A DNA stretch of 64,000 bases from Nostoc sp. UHCC 0302 (GTDB lineage: Bacteria > Cyanobacteriota > Cyanobacteriia > Cyanobacteriales > Nostocaceae): positions 5,189,484 through 5,253,483 of the forward strand of contig NZ_CP151099.1 of NCBI RefSeq assembly GCF_038096175.1, given 5' to 3'. The translations under genes and the position numbers were made by a program. Under the pieces are notes generated by a model. It made no database searches. It was not told the origin of the DNA and saw only the letters and a list, made by a program, of their open reading frames with translations. Numbering within the stretch: the first letter of the stretch is position 1; each line of letters starts with the position of its first letter. This document shows positions 43,736 through 52,794 of the stretch, piece after piece.

Positions 43736-44218
43736 ATGGATTTTGAAGGCAAAGCTGCTGCCCCACCTCCTACAGACAACATAGAATTTGCTCAACCAAC
43801 TACTACCCGTAAGCCATTGGAATTGCTGCGAGACACTGAGGCTTTTCTACGCCGCCCAACTGTAGCAGCAATAGTACCGATTTTGCCATCAAAGCTGAGC
43901 AAGAAATTACAAGTAACCTCATCTTTGGCAGATGATACTTTAAAAGAACTAGCCAAAATTGAACTAGACAATATTAGCGATTTTGAACTGCGACCTGTAC
44001 GGATTTGTGTTGGCTTAAGCTTTGTTGGTTTTGGAGCATTAATGATATTAATGCTGCTACTTTACGTGAATACGTTGCGTTCAGAACTCAGTACATCTGA
44101 GCAGGTTCGGGAATACTGGTATGAATATGTTTGGTTTGTCAGTTTGGGTGTCACAGGAATGTTTATTCTGGGTCGTGAGGCAATGCGTCCGATAGCAAAG
44201 CCAAAGAAGCGACAATAA
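43736..44218 (+). CDS. Two-helix membrane protein of unknown function
   Basis: 160 aa from the ATG at 43736 (GAGG 10 bases upstream; a GTG is 3 codons earlier). The N-terminal half is soluble and acidic/proline-rich; two membrane helices lie at about 103-122 and 138-155, followed by a basic tail (MRPIAKPKKRQ). No family recognised. Confidence 0.65.
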   Translation: MDFEGKAAAPPPTDNIEFAQPTTTRKPLELLRDTEAFLRRPTVAAIVPILPSKLSKKLQVTSSLADDTLKELAKIELDNISDFELRPVRICVGLSFVGFGALMILMLLLYVNTLRSELSTSEQVREYWYEYVWFVSLGVTGMFILGREAMRPIAKPKKRQ

Positions 44219-44305
44219 GTGCAGGCACTAAGTTGGAAATGTTGAATAATTTTTTAATTAAAAAACCCAAGTAAGTAGACATAATTCAACTGAAGATATT
44301 TTGTG

Positions 44306-44345
44306 GTTTGTAGTTGCGCTTTAGCGCTAAAGCGCAACTACAAAC
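44306..44345. terminator. Perfect 40-bp palindrome between genes
   Basis: 20-bp perfect arms with no loop (GTTTGTAGTTGCGCTTTAGC and its complement). It is likely a dispersed palindrome and may also terminate the membrane-protein transcript upstream of ppk2. Confidence 0.75.
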
Positions 44346-44432
44346 TTGAATTTTTGGGTGTCTATCTACTTATCAGACATCAGCAGATTTAAATTTTGTT
44401 TGAATCTACCTGCCGTATTGGGGTCATTTTAC

Positions 44433-45302
44433 ATGAATCATGATGCTTTTATTGTTCCACCAAACTCTAAAATTTCTCTGCGAAAAAACTACGATCCAGC
44501 TTATAAAACTCAATTTCATGAAAAAACTGATGCTGCAACTAAATTACAAGCAGATATTGAACGATTAGCAAATTACCAAAATATTCTGTATGCTCAAAAC
44601 ACCAATGCCTTACTGATTATTTTTCAGGCAATGGATGCAGCTGGTAAAGACAGCACAATTAAACACGTGATGTCTGGCGTCAACCCTCAAGGATGCCAAG
44701 TTTTTAGTTTTAAGGGGCCGAGCGACGAAGAGTTAGACCATGACTACCTGTGGCGGACAACGAGGGCTTTACCAGAACGGGGAAGAATTGGGATATTTAA
44801 CCGCTCATACTATGAAGAGGTGTTAGTGGTTCGTGTTCATCCAGAAATTCTAGCAAAGCAACAACTTCCACAATTACCACAGGGAAATCAGATATGGAAG
44901 CAGCGCTTTGAAGAAATTAATAACTTTGAAAAATATTTGGTTAACAATGGCGTCATCATCCTGAAATTTTTTCTCAATGTTTCTAAATCAGAGCAAAAAA
45001 AACGCTTTTTAGATAGGATTGACTCGCCCGAAAAACATTGGAAATTTTCTGCTAATGATGTTAAAGAAAGAGCTTTTTGGGATGATTATATGAGGGCTTA
45101 TGAAGAAGTTTTTAACCATACTAGTACCGAATGTGCGCCTTGGTATATTATTCCTGCCGATCGCAAATGGTTTACACGCCTAGTAGTTGCTGATATTATC
45201 TGTACCAAACTACAAAACCTAAATCTGCAATATCCTACTGTCACTGAAGAACATAAACAGCAACTTTTGCAGGCTAAATCTATACTAGAGCAAGAAGATT
45301 AA
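44433..45302 (+). CDS. PPK2-family polyphosphate kinase
   Basis: 289 aa from the ATG at 44433 ([10 protein letters not shown]); the frame extends 29 codons upstream, but the shorter form matches the family. Motifs: Walker A-like [12 protein letters not shown] (64-75), lid/Walker [19 protein letters not shown] (120-137) and the [12 protein letters not shown] segment. PPK2 enzymes move phosphate between polyphosphate and nucleotides. The single-domain form could be class I (NDP) or class III. A hairpin and a second terminator follow. Confidence 0.88.
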   Translation: MNHDAFIVPPNSKISLRKNYDPAYKTQFHEKTDAATKLQADIERLANYQNILYAQNTNALLIIFQAMDAAGKDSTIKHVMSGVNPQGCQVFSFKGPSDEELDHDYLWRTTRALPERGRIGIFNRSYYEEVLVVRVHPEILAKQQLPQLPQGNQIWKQRFEEINNFEKYLVNNGVIILKFFLNVSKSEQKKRFLDRIDSPEKHWKFSANDVKERAFWDDYMRAYEEVFNHTSTECAPWYIIPADRKWFTRLVVADIICTKLQNLNLQYPTVTEEHKQQLLQAKSILEQED

Positions 45303-45345
45303 CTGACTCATACCATTTCATTTTAATAATGATACAAATACGCTT

Positions 45346-45369
45346 GTAGGGGCATTTTCATGCCCCTAC
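45346..45369 (+). terminator. Hairpin after ppk2
   Basis: 9-bp arms (GTAGGGGCA 45346-45354, TGCCCCTAC 45361-45369) with a 6-base loop, 44 bases after the stop. Confidence 0.6.
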
Positions 45370-45459
45370 GAGAAATCTATATGTATTAGGATTTGCGCGA
45401 AGTGGTATCAGTACTTCTACCGTTAAGACAATAAGTGCTGCCCAATCTGATTAAAACAA

Positions 45460-45499
45460 AAAAATAGCATCTTCCTGTAATAATGAAGGTGCTATTTTT
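45460..45499. terminator. Bidirectional intrinsic terminator
   Basis: Arms AAAAATAGCATCTTC and GAAGGTGCTATTTTT, one G-U pair, with A- and T-runs on both sides. It lies between the converging ppk2 and GlsB-type genes. Confidence 0.85.
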
Positions 45500-45568
45500 T
45501 TGTTTTTCTGGGATGAAATAATCAAATTAGTTCCCCGAAGTTTTTTATAACTTCCCGCATTTAATTTA

Positions 45569-45841
45569 TTAAATAGTGCTACGGCGGGTTATTAAGTTCC
45601 ACAAGAAGACAGCAACAATCGCACCAAGAACAGCTACTGCAATACCGGGAATACTTAAGCTGGGAGCTGCTAGGGACAAGCTTCCTGTACTGAAAAATAC
45701 ACCCAAGCTACCGCCTACAAAAGCGCCAATTATTCCTAACAAGATTGTTCCCAGTATTCCGCCACCTTGATGTCCAGGGTAGATAGCTTTAGCTATAGCA
45801 CCAGCAATTAGACCTAAAACAATCCAAGCAAGAATATTCAT
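45569..45841 (-). CDS. GlsB/YeaQ/YmgE-family stress membrane protein
   Basis: 90 aa, three membrane helices, glycine-rich pattern typical of the family (WIVLGLIAGAIAKAIYPG, GGGILGTILLGIIGAFVGG). Members are linked to envelope stress; the exact function is unclear. ATG at 45841. Converges on ppk2 through the shared terminator. Confidence 0.9.
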   Translation of the reverse strand: MNILAWIVLGLIAGAIAKAIYPGHQGGGILGTILLGIIGAFVGGSLGVFFSTGSLSLAAPSLSIPGIAVAVLGAIVAVFLWNLITRRSTI

Positions 45842-46320
45842 TGTTATTATTCTGGTAAAAGTTTTTCACCTGACAAATATATATTAGCGATTACAGCATT
45901 GATATCTCATCTATCATAAGAATTATTTATGAATTATCGTAAGGTATAGTTAAATTGTTACCGCCGATTCTTCAGATATACTCTAAGTAAAAATAGACCA
46001 TAAATTAAGAAAAGCTCCTAGCTGTATATCAACTAGAAGCTTGTAGAATTATTGCTTGGTAATCGCAGTATATACATTTCTCATTACATACCTCTTCTAC
46101 TAGAAGAATTAAGCTTAAGCTTGAGAGGAAGATTCCAATCACAGCCCTTTACGCATCAAAGACTTTGTGCTAGTGAGAACTACTTCTCTAAACTACAAAT
46201 CAGAATTGAATTAGCTAAAATTTGTAACTTTAGATGGTGGTAATACTCCTAGAGAAAGAGAGAAAGTATTTAGCCATAAGCTAAAAAGTATTTTCTTATT
46301 TAAAAAAGTATATTTATAGT
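45842..46320. other. Spacer upstream of the response-regulator kinase
   Basis: About 480 AT-rich bases. A 63-codon frame (46052-46243) has no ribosome site and looks spurious. Confidence 0.4.
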
Positions 46321-48066
46321 ATGGCGTCCAATGCACAAGTCAATATCCTGCTAGTTGATGACTATTCAGAAAATCTGCTGGCTTTAGAGGCAATATTACA
46401 AAGCCTCAATCAGAATCTAGTCAGGGCAACATCGGGCGCTCAAGCGTTGAAATGTTTACTTCATCAAGATTTTGCTGTAATTTTGCTTGACGTTCAAATG
46501 CCAGATATGGACGGATTTGAGACAGCAACTTTAATTCGACAGCGAGAGCGATCGCGTTATACTCCGATAATTTTCTTAACAGCATTCAGTACTAGCGACT
46601 CAATGGTATTTAAAGGGTATTCTTTAGGAGCTGTAGATTACTTATTTAAACCAATAGAGCCAGAAATATTAAAATCTAAGGTAACAGCATTTGTTGATTT
46701 GTATCAAAAAACAGCGGAAATTGAACGACAAACTGTACAACTGGCAGCAGTAAATGCTCAACTGAGAAAAAGTGAAGAACAGTTTCGGACTTTAAGTGCA
46801 AGCTCCCCGGTAGGTATTTTTTTAACAGATATTGTAGGATACTGTACATACACGAATCCGCGCTACCACAATATTTTGGGCATCACTGCTGAAGAAAGTT
46901 TAAAACAAGAGTGGTGGCGATCGCTTTATCCAGAAGATCAAGAACAGATACTTGCTGATTGGCTAATTTGCATTAATGAAGGCAAAGAATACTCTCGTGA
47001 ATTTCGGATTGTCACCCCAGGCGGAATTGTGCGTTGGGTAAACTTGCGCTCATCACCGATGCTTTCGGATCAAGGTGAAATCATTGGTTATGTAAATACA
47101 GTAGAAGACATTAGCGATCGCAAACAAGCCGAAGAAGAACATACTAGACTAATCCGTGAGCAAGTAGCGCTTAAGGAAGCAGAAGCAGCAAACCGCATGA
47201 AGGATGAGTTTTTAGCCACCCTTTCTCACGAACTCCGTACACCTCTCAACTCAATACTGGGCTGGGCTAAACTACTCCGCAATCGCAAATTAGATGAAAA
47301 AGCCACTGCACGCGCCTTAGCAACTATTGAACGCAATGCACTTCTGCAACAGCAACTAATAGAAGATATTTTGGATGTTTCACGCATTATTCGCGGCAAA
47401 TTATTGTTGAATCTTAGTCCTGTTAATTTAGTATCTGTGATTGAGGCGGCTGTAGATACTGTGCGTCTGCAAGCTGAGGTGAAAAATCAGCTCTTGGAGT
47501 TTTTCATTGAAACCAGTGAAGAAAGCAGGGGGGCAGGGGGGCAGGGAGCAGAGGGGCAGGGGGCAGGGGAGCAGGTGGTCGCCGAGCGTAGCCGAGGTGG
47601 AGCAGAGGGGCAGGGAGAGAAACAAAGTAATTCTGATTTTTTAGCTGTTTCGTCTGATGTTTCTGTGCCTTTTACTGTTTCTGGTGATCCAGAACGGTTG
47701 CAGCAAGTTGTTTGGAATTTACTTACCAATGCAATTAAGTTCACACCCGAAAACGGCCGGATAGAAATTCGACTATTAAAAGTCAAGGCTGATAGAAATG
47801 AACGCTATGCTCAAATTCAGGTGAGTGATACGGGCATTGGTATCAAACCAGACTTTCTCAAATATGTTTTTGAGCGCTTCCGTCAGGCTGATAGTAGCAC
47901 AACTAGAACTTACACTGGTCTGGGGTTAGGACTTGCGATCGTCCGTCATTTGGTAGAGTTGCACGGTGGAACTGTTCACGTAGAGAGTCCAGGGGAAGGA
48001 CTCGGCTCAACCTTTACTTTGAATTTGCCGCTTTTAGAAGCAGAGGAGCCAAAGAGTGCTGAGTAG
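46321..48066 (+). CDS. Response regulator - PAS - histidine kinase, soluble, with in-frame repeat insertion
   Basis: 581 aa, no membrane segment. Order: receiver ([16 protein letters not shown], acceptor Asp in [13 protein letters not shown], Lys in [10 protein letters not shown]), PAS (about 150-275), HisKA with His in [13 protein letters not shown] (about 300-312), and HATPase ([26 protein letters not shown]). Between HisKA and HATPase, residues about 400-435 are a G/Q/E-rich, repeat-encoded stretch (DNA about 47520-47620) that includes part of a dispersed palindrome. All core motifs are intact, so the insertion is probably tolerated. ATG at 46321. REC-first architecture means it can be fed by another kinase. 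Confidence 0.9.
   Translation: MASNAQVNILLVDDYSENLLALEAILQSLNQNLVRATSGAQALKCLLHQDFAVILLDVQMPDMDGFETATLIRQRERSRYTPIIFLTAFSTSDSMVFKGYSLGAVDYLFKPIEPEILKSKVTAFVDLYQKTAEIERQTVQLAAVNAQLRKSEEQFRTLSASSPVGIFLTDIVGYCTYTNPRYHNILGITAEESLKQEWWRSLYPEDQEQILADWLICINEGKEYSREFRIVTPGGIVRWVNLRSSPMLSDQGEIIGYVNTVEDISDRKQAEEEHTRLIREQVALKEAEAANRMKDEFLATLSHELRTPLNSILGWAKLLRNRKLDEKATARALATIERNALLQQQLIEDILDVSRIIRGKLLLNLSPVNLVSVIEAAVDTVRLQAEVKNQLLEFFIETSEESRGAGGQGAEGQGAGEQVVAERSRGGAEGQGEKQSNSDFLAVSSDVSVPFTVSGDPERLQQVVWNLLTNAIKFTPENGRIEIRLLKVKADRNERYAQIQVSDTGIGIKPDFLKYVFERFRQADSSTTRTYTGLGLGLAIVRHLVELHGGTVHVESPGEGLGSTFTLNLPLLEAEEPKSAE
47520..47620. repeat. Dispersed repeat inserted in a kinase gene
   Basis: GGGGCAGGGGGGCAGGGAGCAG-like low-complexity DNA followed by GGTGGTCGCCGAGCGTAGCCGAGG, the half-palindrome family found at 9356 and 56308. 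It stays in frame. Confidence 0.8.
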
Positions 48067-48090
48067 ATACGCGATGAATCGCGTATCTAC
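48063..48090. terminator. Hairpin between converging kinase and hetF
   Basis: 13-bp perfect arms (48063-48075 and 48078-48090) with a 2-base loop. The first arm overlaps the kinase stop region. Dispersed Nostoc element that likely ends both transcripts. Confidence 0.6.
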
Positions 48091-48131
48091 AGGAGTTAGA
48101 TTTCCTCCTTGTCCCCTTTCAGCCTAAGTAT

Positions 48132-50657
48132 CTATTGTTCGTCACTTTTTTCTTGGAGAAGCGATCGCCAATCTCCGATTGCTTTCTCTGTCCACAGCCA
48201 ATTTTTAGTTAATTTATTTACTTGGAAATCTACGGGATCATTGATCATTACCATTTGTCGCAACTTAATGGCTTCATTAATATATTGTGTTTGTTTATTC
48301 TCAGGTTGAGCCAGTGCAGATTTATACAATCCAAGGGCTAGGCCAGCATAGGAAGTTAAACCATCCTCAGATACTGCCGCTTTTTTAGCTCCTGCTGAAG
48401 TAGAAGTTGCGTTCTGCTGTTTGATAGCTAAATTTAAAGCTTTGAACCAAGAGTCATTGGCTCGAATCAGGTTGCCTTCTGTATAGTAGGCAAATCCTAA
48501 AGCATTATTGTACAAAAGCGATTCTGGTTTACCTTTGGCAGCATTTTCCCAGTAACGTCGCGTGTCATCAACACTATATTTATTATTTCCAGTCTGGATA
48601 AACTGCCACGCTAACCGCCCCTTCAAAAAGTTAACAACTGGATCTCCTGTTTGATTTTGGGGAATAAGATTCAAAGCAGCTTCAGCTTGAGGAAGTGCGC
48701 CACGATTCAATAGTTCTTCCACAGCCTTCAACCCAGATTGTAAGTCGCCCTGGCTCAATTTTTCTGTAGCAGTGGCAGTGACAATTCCAGTTGCGGCTGT
48801 CCCTAAGTCTATGATTGGCTCTTTGCGAATAGGTTGATTAGGAACGGAAATTGTTGGTATTTCAGGTAAAGTTGGCCGTGGTCGATTTTGCCACCAATAT
48901 AAAGCAATTAACGTAGCGATCGCACCCATTCCGACAATACCAACAATCGGCCGCAGTCGGTAGCGTGTGATACGAGGTTTTGCTGGCACTGGTGGTGGAG
49001 CAACAGGGGAATTTTGCCAATTTCTTTCTAAGTTCCCAACTCTTTGAGTTATCTTATCTGGGTCTTCTCCCCACAATCCTGCTTCTTCATCCTGGGAAGC
49101 CATTTCTCCTGAAACCTGACTGTTCTCTAGACTATTGTCTCGAATCGGTGGCATCAGGTCTGCATCCATTGAAGATTGGCCTGTTGTGATTTGTTGGTTA
49201 TCTAGCTGGCGAAACAAATCCGAAACAAGAGCAGAATCTTCGGCATAACTTGGGTCATCATACTCAATTTCATCAACCAGATCGCCCCAAGTGTCTTCAC
49301 CTAGCCAGTCCAAGTCAGAAGAATCACCCGCCAAACCAGAAGGGATCATTTCCTCAATCGGTAAAGGCATCTCAGTATGATCTGCTACAGCAGCAGAGTA
49401 CATTGAACTGGCAGTTGCTGTTAAAGGTGAATTGTATTGATTGAGTAACTCAGGACTTTCGCTTAAACTAATTTCCTGGCTCAATAAACCGTCAAACTCT
49501 GGCTGGAGATATAAAATCGGTAATGCCCAGTAAGTCTGGTGAGAACCATAGGCAGAAATTAATCCTTGGCGGACTCGACTCACGCACAAATCAACTGGAT
49601 ATCCCTGACTTAAATTACGGTAAAACAATTGTGTAAGCGTTACTGCCACTTCATCAGGAATGCGTTCTGACATCGCCAAAACACTCCGTAGCCCCCGCTT
49701 AATTAAACTTTCTGCGAGGTTTCGTTCGCCAGTATCTTCAGAGGCATTGGATGTAGCTGTATATGCACCCAAGCAGGAGTTAAACACTGCCATTTGAATA
49801 TTATTATTAACAAGCAAGCCAGCTAGATCATCGCCACTCAAAGTTTCTGTTAAGCCAGTTCTCCGACTAACAAGATAAATTTCTCCACCATTGGGGCCTA
49901 AATTACTATGACCAGAATAATGAAGAACGTGATATCTTCCTTGTTCAAGGGCTTGTGTCAATTCTTCCCGCCCTGGTTGGTCTAGCAAAGTCAGTTCAAT
50001 TTCTGGGATATGATTACCAATTTCCACAGGTCGGAGAATTTGACGATGCAGTTCAGCTTGCAGTTTGATAGCTTCATGTTTTAGCAAGTCAAGACGGACT
50101 TGATCTGTGGGAGAAGCAATGATCATCAATACTTTGACGCTATCTGCTTGCTGCGGTGAGGGAATATTTGGTGATCGCAAACGAGACGCCCCTAAAATTC
50201 CACTTTGGAAACGAGAAAAAGCGACATAAGGCCCAGTAGCGAGAGGGCGATCGCCAGCGTGCATCACTTCCCAAGGCAGACGAGCTAACCTCGTATCTTT
50301 TAGTCCTAAACGTAAGCGTAGTACTTGCTGGTGGTTCTGGGCAATACCTTGAGCAGTAATCCAACTATCTCTGAGAGTGCCTTGAAACAGTGCGTTATAA
50401 AATTGCTGACCCAACGCCACCAAGTTCACAGAGTTTCTGGCAATATCGCTTGCACGACCACCAGAAGCGAACGGATCTCCCTGCAACACTGACTTCAATG
50501 GGTCATTCATCAAATGCCCAGCAGCAGTTAACCAATCAGCTACAGGCCAAGTTACCAGTTCTTCTGCCAATGGGACGCCAGGCGCGACTTGTTCCGTCCG
50601 CACCAAGTAGTCATTCTGCCCTACAGGGGTCACGGAGATGTGAAATTCCTGGGTCAC
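48132..50657 (-). CDS. hetF: HetF, CHAT (caspase-like) protease for heterocyst development
   Basis: 841 aa from a GTG at 50657 with AGGAG 5-10 bases upstream. CHAT domain about 150-390: H246/H250 in YHVLHYSGHSN and catalytic C295 in VFNSCLGAYT. An acidic linker follows (about 400-560), a single membrane helix (about 569-589, RPIVGIVGMGAIATLIALYWW) and C-terminal TPR-like helices. In Anabaena HetF is essential for heterocyst differentiation and controls HetR level. If translation is counted from Met50 (MNDPL), the Cys becomes 246, the number I recall for the Anabaena active-site Cys. The NsiR1 array lies just upstream and diverges from it. Other cyanobacterial CHAT proteins share the N-terminus, but the array decides the identity. 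Confidence 0.9.
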   Translation of the reverse strand: MTQEFHISVTPVGQNDYLVRTEQVAPGVPLAEELVTWPVADWLTAAGHLMNDPLKSVLQGDPFASGGRASDIARNSVNLVALGQQFYNALFQGTLRDSWITAQGIAQNHQQVLRLRLGLKDTRLARLPWEVMHAGDRPLATGPYVAFSRFQSGILGASRLRSPNIPSPQQADSVKVLMIIASPTDQVRLDLLKHEAIKLQAELHRQILRPVEIGNHIPEIELTLLDQPGREELTQALEQGRYHVLHYSGHSNLGPNGGEIYLVSRRTGLTETLSGDDLAGLLVNNNIQMAVFNSCLGAYTATSNASEDTGERNLAESLIKRGLRSVLAMSERIPDEVAVTLTQLFYRNLSQGYPVDLCVSRVRQGLISAYGSHQTYWALPILYLQPEFDGLLSQEISLSESPELLNQYNSPLTATASSMYSAAVADHTEMPLPIEEMIPSGLAGDSSDLDWLGEDTWGDLVDEIEYDDPSYAEDSALVSDLFRQLDNQQITTGQSSMDADLMPPIRDNSLENSQVSGEMASQDEEAGLWGEDPDKITQRVGNLERNWQNSPVAPPPVPAKPRITRYRLRPIVGIVGMGAIATLIALYWWQNRPRPTLPEIPTISVPNQPIRKEPIIDLGTAATGIVTATATEKLSQGDLQSGLKAVEELLNRGALPQAEAALNLIPQNQTGDPVVNFLKGRLAWQFIQTGNNKYSVDDTRRYWENAAKGKPESLLYNNALGFAYYTEGNLIRANDSWFKALNLAIKQQNATSTSAGAKKAAVSEDGLTSYAGLALGLYKSALAQPENKQTQYINEAIKLRQMVMINDPVDFQVNKLTKNWLWTEKAIGDWRSLLQEKSDEQ

Positions 50658-50726
50658 AACTTCTCCTGTCCGCCTCCTACATCTGGTTTGAAACGCGAAA
50701 GTTTCAAGTCGATTTTTCGCTCCCTC

Positions 50727-50750
50727 TGATAACTTAGATGCATCCCGTGA
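50727..50750. promoter_or_regulatory. Rearranged fragment of the NsiR1 unit in the hetF leader
   Basis: CTGATAACTTAGATGCATCCC resembles two blocks of the NsiR1 sequence (TAGATGCACCC and CTGATAACT) joined in reversed order. It lies 70 bases upstream of the hetF start, in the presumed 5' leader, without a TCCGGA box or terminator. Confidence 0.4.
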
Positions 50751-50847
50751 TTGAATGTTTCTGATTCGATGTCGTTTGGCGTTGTTTGGCTTTTTGAGCC
50801 TTTACAACTTTATCCGGATTGGATTGCTTCCACCGAGAAAACTTTAC

Positions 50848-50908
50848 TGGTAGATGCACCTTGATCTTCAACTCCCCTAGTTGGCTAACATCCACTGGGG
50901 GTTTTTTT
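50848..50908 (+). ncRNA. nsiR1: NsiR1 copy 1 (nearest hetF)
   Basis: TCCGGA at 50813-50818 is exactly 35 bases before TGGTAG. Stem CCCCTAGT / ACTGGGGG is complete. The middle (CCTTGATCTTCAA) differs from the other copies. Start is approximate. Confidence 0.85.
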
Positions 50909-50985
50909 CAATTTTGGCAAATAACAGCAACTTCTGACGCAGTTATTCTTTAGCAGAAATAGTGCTTAACCTAAGAATACTTGAT

Positions 50986-51047
50986 TGGTAGATGTATGCA
51001 AGTTGATCTTCAACTCCCCCACTCAGTTCCTATCCACTAGGATTTTT
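50986..51047 (+). ncRNA. nsiR1: NsiR1 copy 2, degenerate
   Basis: The core TTGGTAGATG is kept, but the expected promoter place (50951-50956) reads TAGCAG, and the terminator stem is broken (CCCCCACTC...ACTAGGATTTTT). Probably silent. Confidence 0.6.
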
Positions 51048-51109
51048 GTACACAACAACTTTCTGGGCAATTTATCCGGAGAACAGTGGTTAGGACTAGA
51101 ACACTTAAT

Positions 51110-51170
51110 TGGTAGATGCACCCTGATAACTAGCTCCCCTGGTAGGTTAACACCGACTAGGGGTTTTTTT
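51110..51170 (+). ncRNA. nsiR1: NsiR1 copy 3
   Basis: TCCGGA at 51075-51080, 35 bases before TGGTAG. The stem is CCCCTGGT / ACTAGGGG, where a T-A pair replaces the T-G of other copies, so pairing is kept by a compensating change. Confidence 0.88.
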
Positions 51171-51237
51171 ATTTGTTGGCAAACAGTAAAAGCGATCGAC
51201 ACACCCATTTTTTACTGGAGCGCACTAGTCATTCAAT

Positions 51238-51297
51238 TGGTAGGTATGCACTGATAACTAACCCCTCTAGTTGGGTAACATCCATTAAAGGTTTTTT
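51238..51297 (+). ncRNA. nsiR1: NsiR1 copy 4, degenerate
   Basis: TTGGTAGGTATGCACTGATAA core. The promoter place (51203-51208) reads ACCCAT, and the terminator is weakened (CCCCTCTAG...TTAAAGG). Probably silent. Confidence 0.6.
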
Positions 51298-51375
51298 CGT
51301 TGGTGAGTAAATAGCAATAAGTCTCATCTAACCAAATTTATCCTATGGATGGTAATTAACTCTAGAACAGTTTAC

Positions 51376-51436
51376 TGGTAAACACACCCTGATAACTCAC
51401 TCCCCTAGATAGGCTAACACCCACTGGGGTTTTTTT
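51376..51436 (+). ncRNA. nsiR1: NsiR1 copy 5, altered promoter
   Basis: TCCTAT (51341-51346) replaces TCCGGA at the exact 35-base spacing. The core is TGGTAAACACACCCTGATAA. The terminator is intact with one bulged A in CCCCTAGAT. Confidence 0.72.
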
Positions 51437-51510
51437 CGGTGGGCTTCACTATCAAAACTTGATTGTGACAATTTTATCCGGAGTTACTCTTTTTTTTCAG
51501 AAGAGATTAT

Positions 51511-51571
51511 TAGTAGATGCACCCTGATAACTCACTCCCCTAGTAGGCTAACACCCACTGGGGGTTTTTTT
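51511..51571 (+). ncRNA. nsiR1: NsiR1 copy 6
   Basis: TCCGGA at 51477-51482 (34 bases before). TAGTAGATGC core and perfect terminator stem with seven T. Confidence 0.88.
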
Positions 51572-51642
51572 CGTAGATATCATCAACACTTGATTTTTAG
51601 CATTTCATCCGGAAAACAGTAGTTCTTCTCAGAAGAGATTAT

Positions 51643-51703
51643 TAGTAGATGCACCCTGATAACTCACTCCCCTAGTAGGTTAACACCCACTGGGGGTTTT
51701 TTT
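51643..51703 (+). ncRNA. nsiR1: NsiR1 copy 7
   Basis: TCCGGA at 51608-51613. The transcript is nearly identical to copy 6, and the flank CATTTCATCCGGAA is shared with copy 8, which suggests recent duplication. Confidence 0.9.
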
Positions 51704-51774
51704 GATGGATATCATCAAAACTTGATTTTTAGCATTTCATCCGGAAGTTGCCACTTGTTCTGAGAACACTTAAT

Positions 51775-51835
51775 TGGTAGATGCACCCTGATAACTAACT
51801 CCCCTAGTAGGCTAACACTTACTGGGGGTTTTTTT
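51775..51835 (+). ncRNA. nsiR1: NsiR1 copy 8
   Basis: TCCGGA at 51740-51745. TTGGTAGATGCACC core and full terminator. Confidence 0.9.
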
Positions 51836-51904
51836 ATTTTATAGAAAAAAATGCATTTGTAGAAAATTATCCGGAAAATTGTCTTCAAGCTGAGAACATT
51901 TAAT

Positions 51905-51965
51905 TGGTAGATGCACCCTGATAACTAACTCCCCTGGTTGGCTAACACTGACTGGGGGTTTTTTT
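51905..51965 (+). ncRNA. nsiR1: NsiR1 copy 9 (outermost)
   Basis: TCCGGA at 51870-51875. Stem CCCCTGGT / ACTGGGGG tolerates a G-T pair. Seven T. Confidence 0.9.
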
Positions 51966-52470
51966 AGAAAATCGTTTGCCTATGTACCCATTTCTTCTGA
52001 AATGGCAGAGTCCTACCGCTGATACACCTTCTGCTATTCCCTGAATCGCTTTCCTTATATTCTGAGCCAGAGCTAGCACTCCAAAATGATTGCTGTGATA
52101 TGAACTAGCTTTCTTAATCTTTTTTCTAGATTTTGACGGTACTAGGGATTGGGCATTAAGAGTGCTGAGTTAAGAGTTAGGAGTTAGGAGTTATTATTCT
52201 CTCCCCTCCTCCCCCGGTTACTGAGCGGCTTGCCTTGAGCGTATCGATAAAGCGAAAGCTTCGTTAACGCCTTGGTCTCGTCGCAGAGAAGCCGAAAGGA
52301 GTCGTAAAGCCTGCGGCATAGCTACGCTTAGGGCGCAGTCTCTCGTAGAGAAGTATGCTCCCTGCGCCCTGCCCCAATGCCCAAAACCAGCATTGTTAGT
52401 CTTCGAGCAATATGTTATAATTCCAAGACTATAAATTAAGCATTGCCTAAAGTCAGAGAGTCACCAGCCC
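51966..52470. other. Repeat-filled spacer after the NsiR1 array
   Basis: 52140-52390 is a run of dispersed Nostoc elements: GTTAGGAGTTAGGAGTT, GGTTACTGAGCGGC, and CTCTCGTAGAGAAG (inverted relative of elements at 3576 and 53049). No gene. The thioredoxin-like gene's promoter should lie in 52390-52470. Confidence 0.65.
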
Positions 52471-52794
52471 ATGAGTTTAGCTGTAATTAAGTTCTCTTCA
52501 GAAGAGTGCGGCATCTGCCACAAAATGTCCTTTTATGATAAAAAAGTGGCAGAGGAACTGGGTTTGGAATTTATCGATGTCAAAATGCAGGATACGGCTG
52601 CTTACCGCAAGTATCGCAAGATTTTACTAACTCAGTATCCTGATAAATCAGAAATGGGATGGCCGACTTACATTATCTGTGATTCTCCAGAAGCAGAATT
52701 TCAGATTGTGGGTGAAGTAAAAGGGGGTCATCCCAAAGGAGAGTTTAGAACTCGTCTACAAGAGGTTCTGAGTTCTACGGCTAATCAGAACTAA
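52471..52794 (+). CDS. Thioredoxin-like protein, CGIC active site
   Basis: 107 aa thioredoxin fold. Active-site CxxC is CGICHK (residues 13-18, near the N-terminus as in classical thioredoxins); cis-Pro in GWPTYIIC. Contrary to E. coli-type thioredoxin the dipeptide is G-I rather than G-P, which usually shifts redox potential. Probably a thiol-disulfide reductant for target proteins. Overlaps the next convergent gene by 14 bases at the 3' end. Confidence 0.82.
   Translation: MSLAVIKFSSEECGICHKMSFYDKKVAEELGLEFIDVKMQDTAAYRKYRKILLTQYPDKSEMGWPTYIICDSPEAEFQIVGEVKGGHPKGEFRTRLQEVLSSTANQN

Larger units (their letters stand above)
50800..51965 (+). repeat. Nine-unit NsiR1 direct-repeat array
   Basis: Nine direct repeats with spacing of 124-138 bases. 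Each unit has, in order, a promoter box (TCCGGA in six), a ~25-base spacer, a conserved TGGTAGATGCACCCTGATAA start and an intrinsic terminator (stem CCCCTAGT / ACTGGGGG, 12-base loop, T-run). The ~61-nt transcript length is nearly constant. This is the layout described for NsiR1 upstream of hetF in Anabaena. It points away from hetF. Confidence 0.93.

Noticed and set aside
50800-51965. Possible CRISPR array
   Set aside because: Units are 124-138 bases, contain promoter and terminator elements, and the intervals are related to each other rather than unique spacers. No cas gene.
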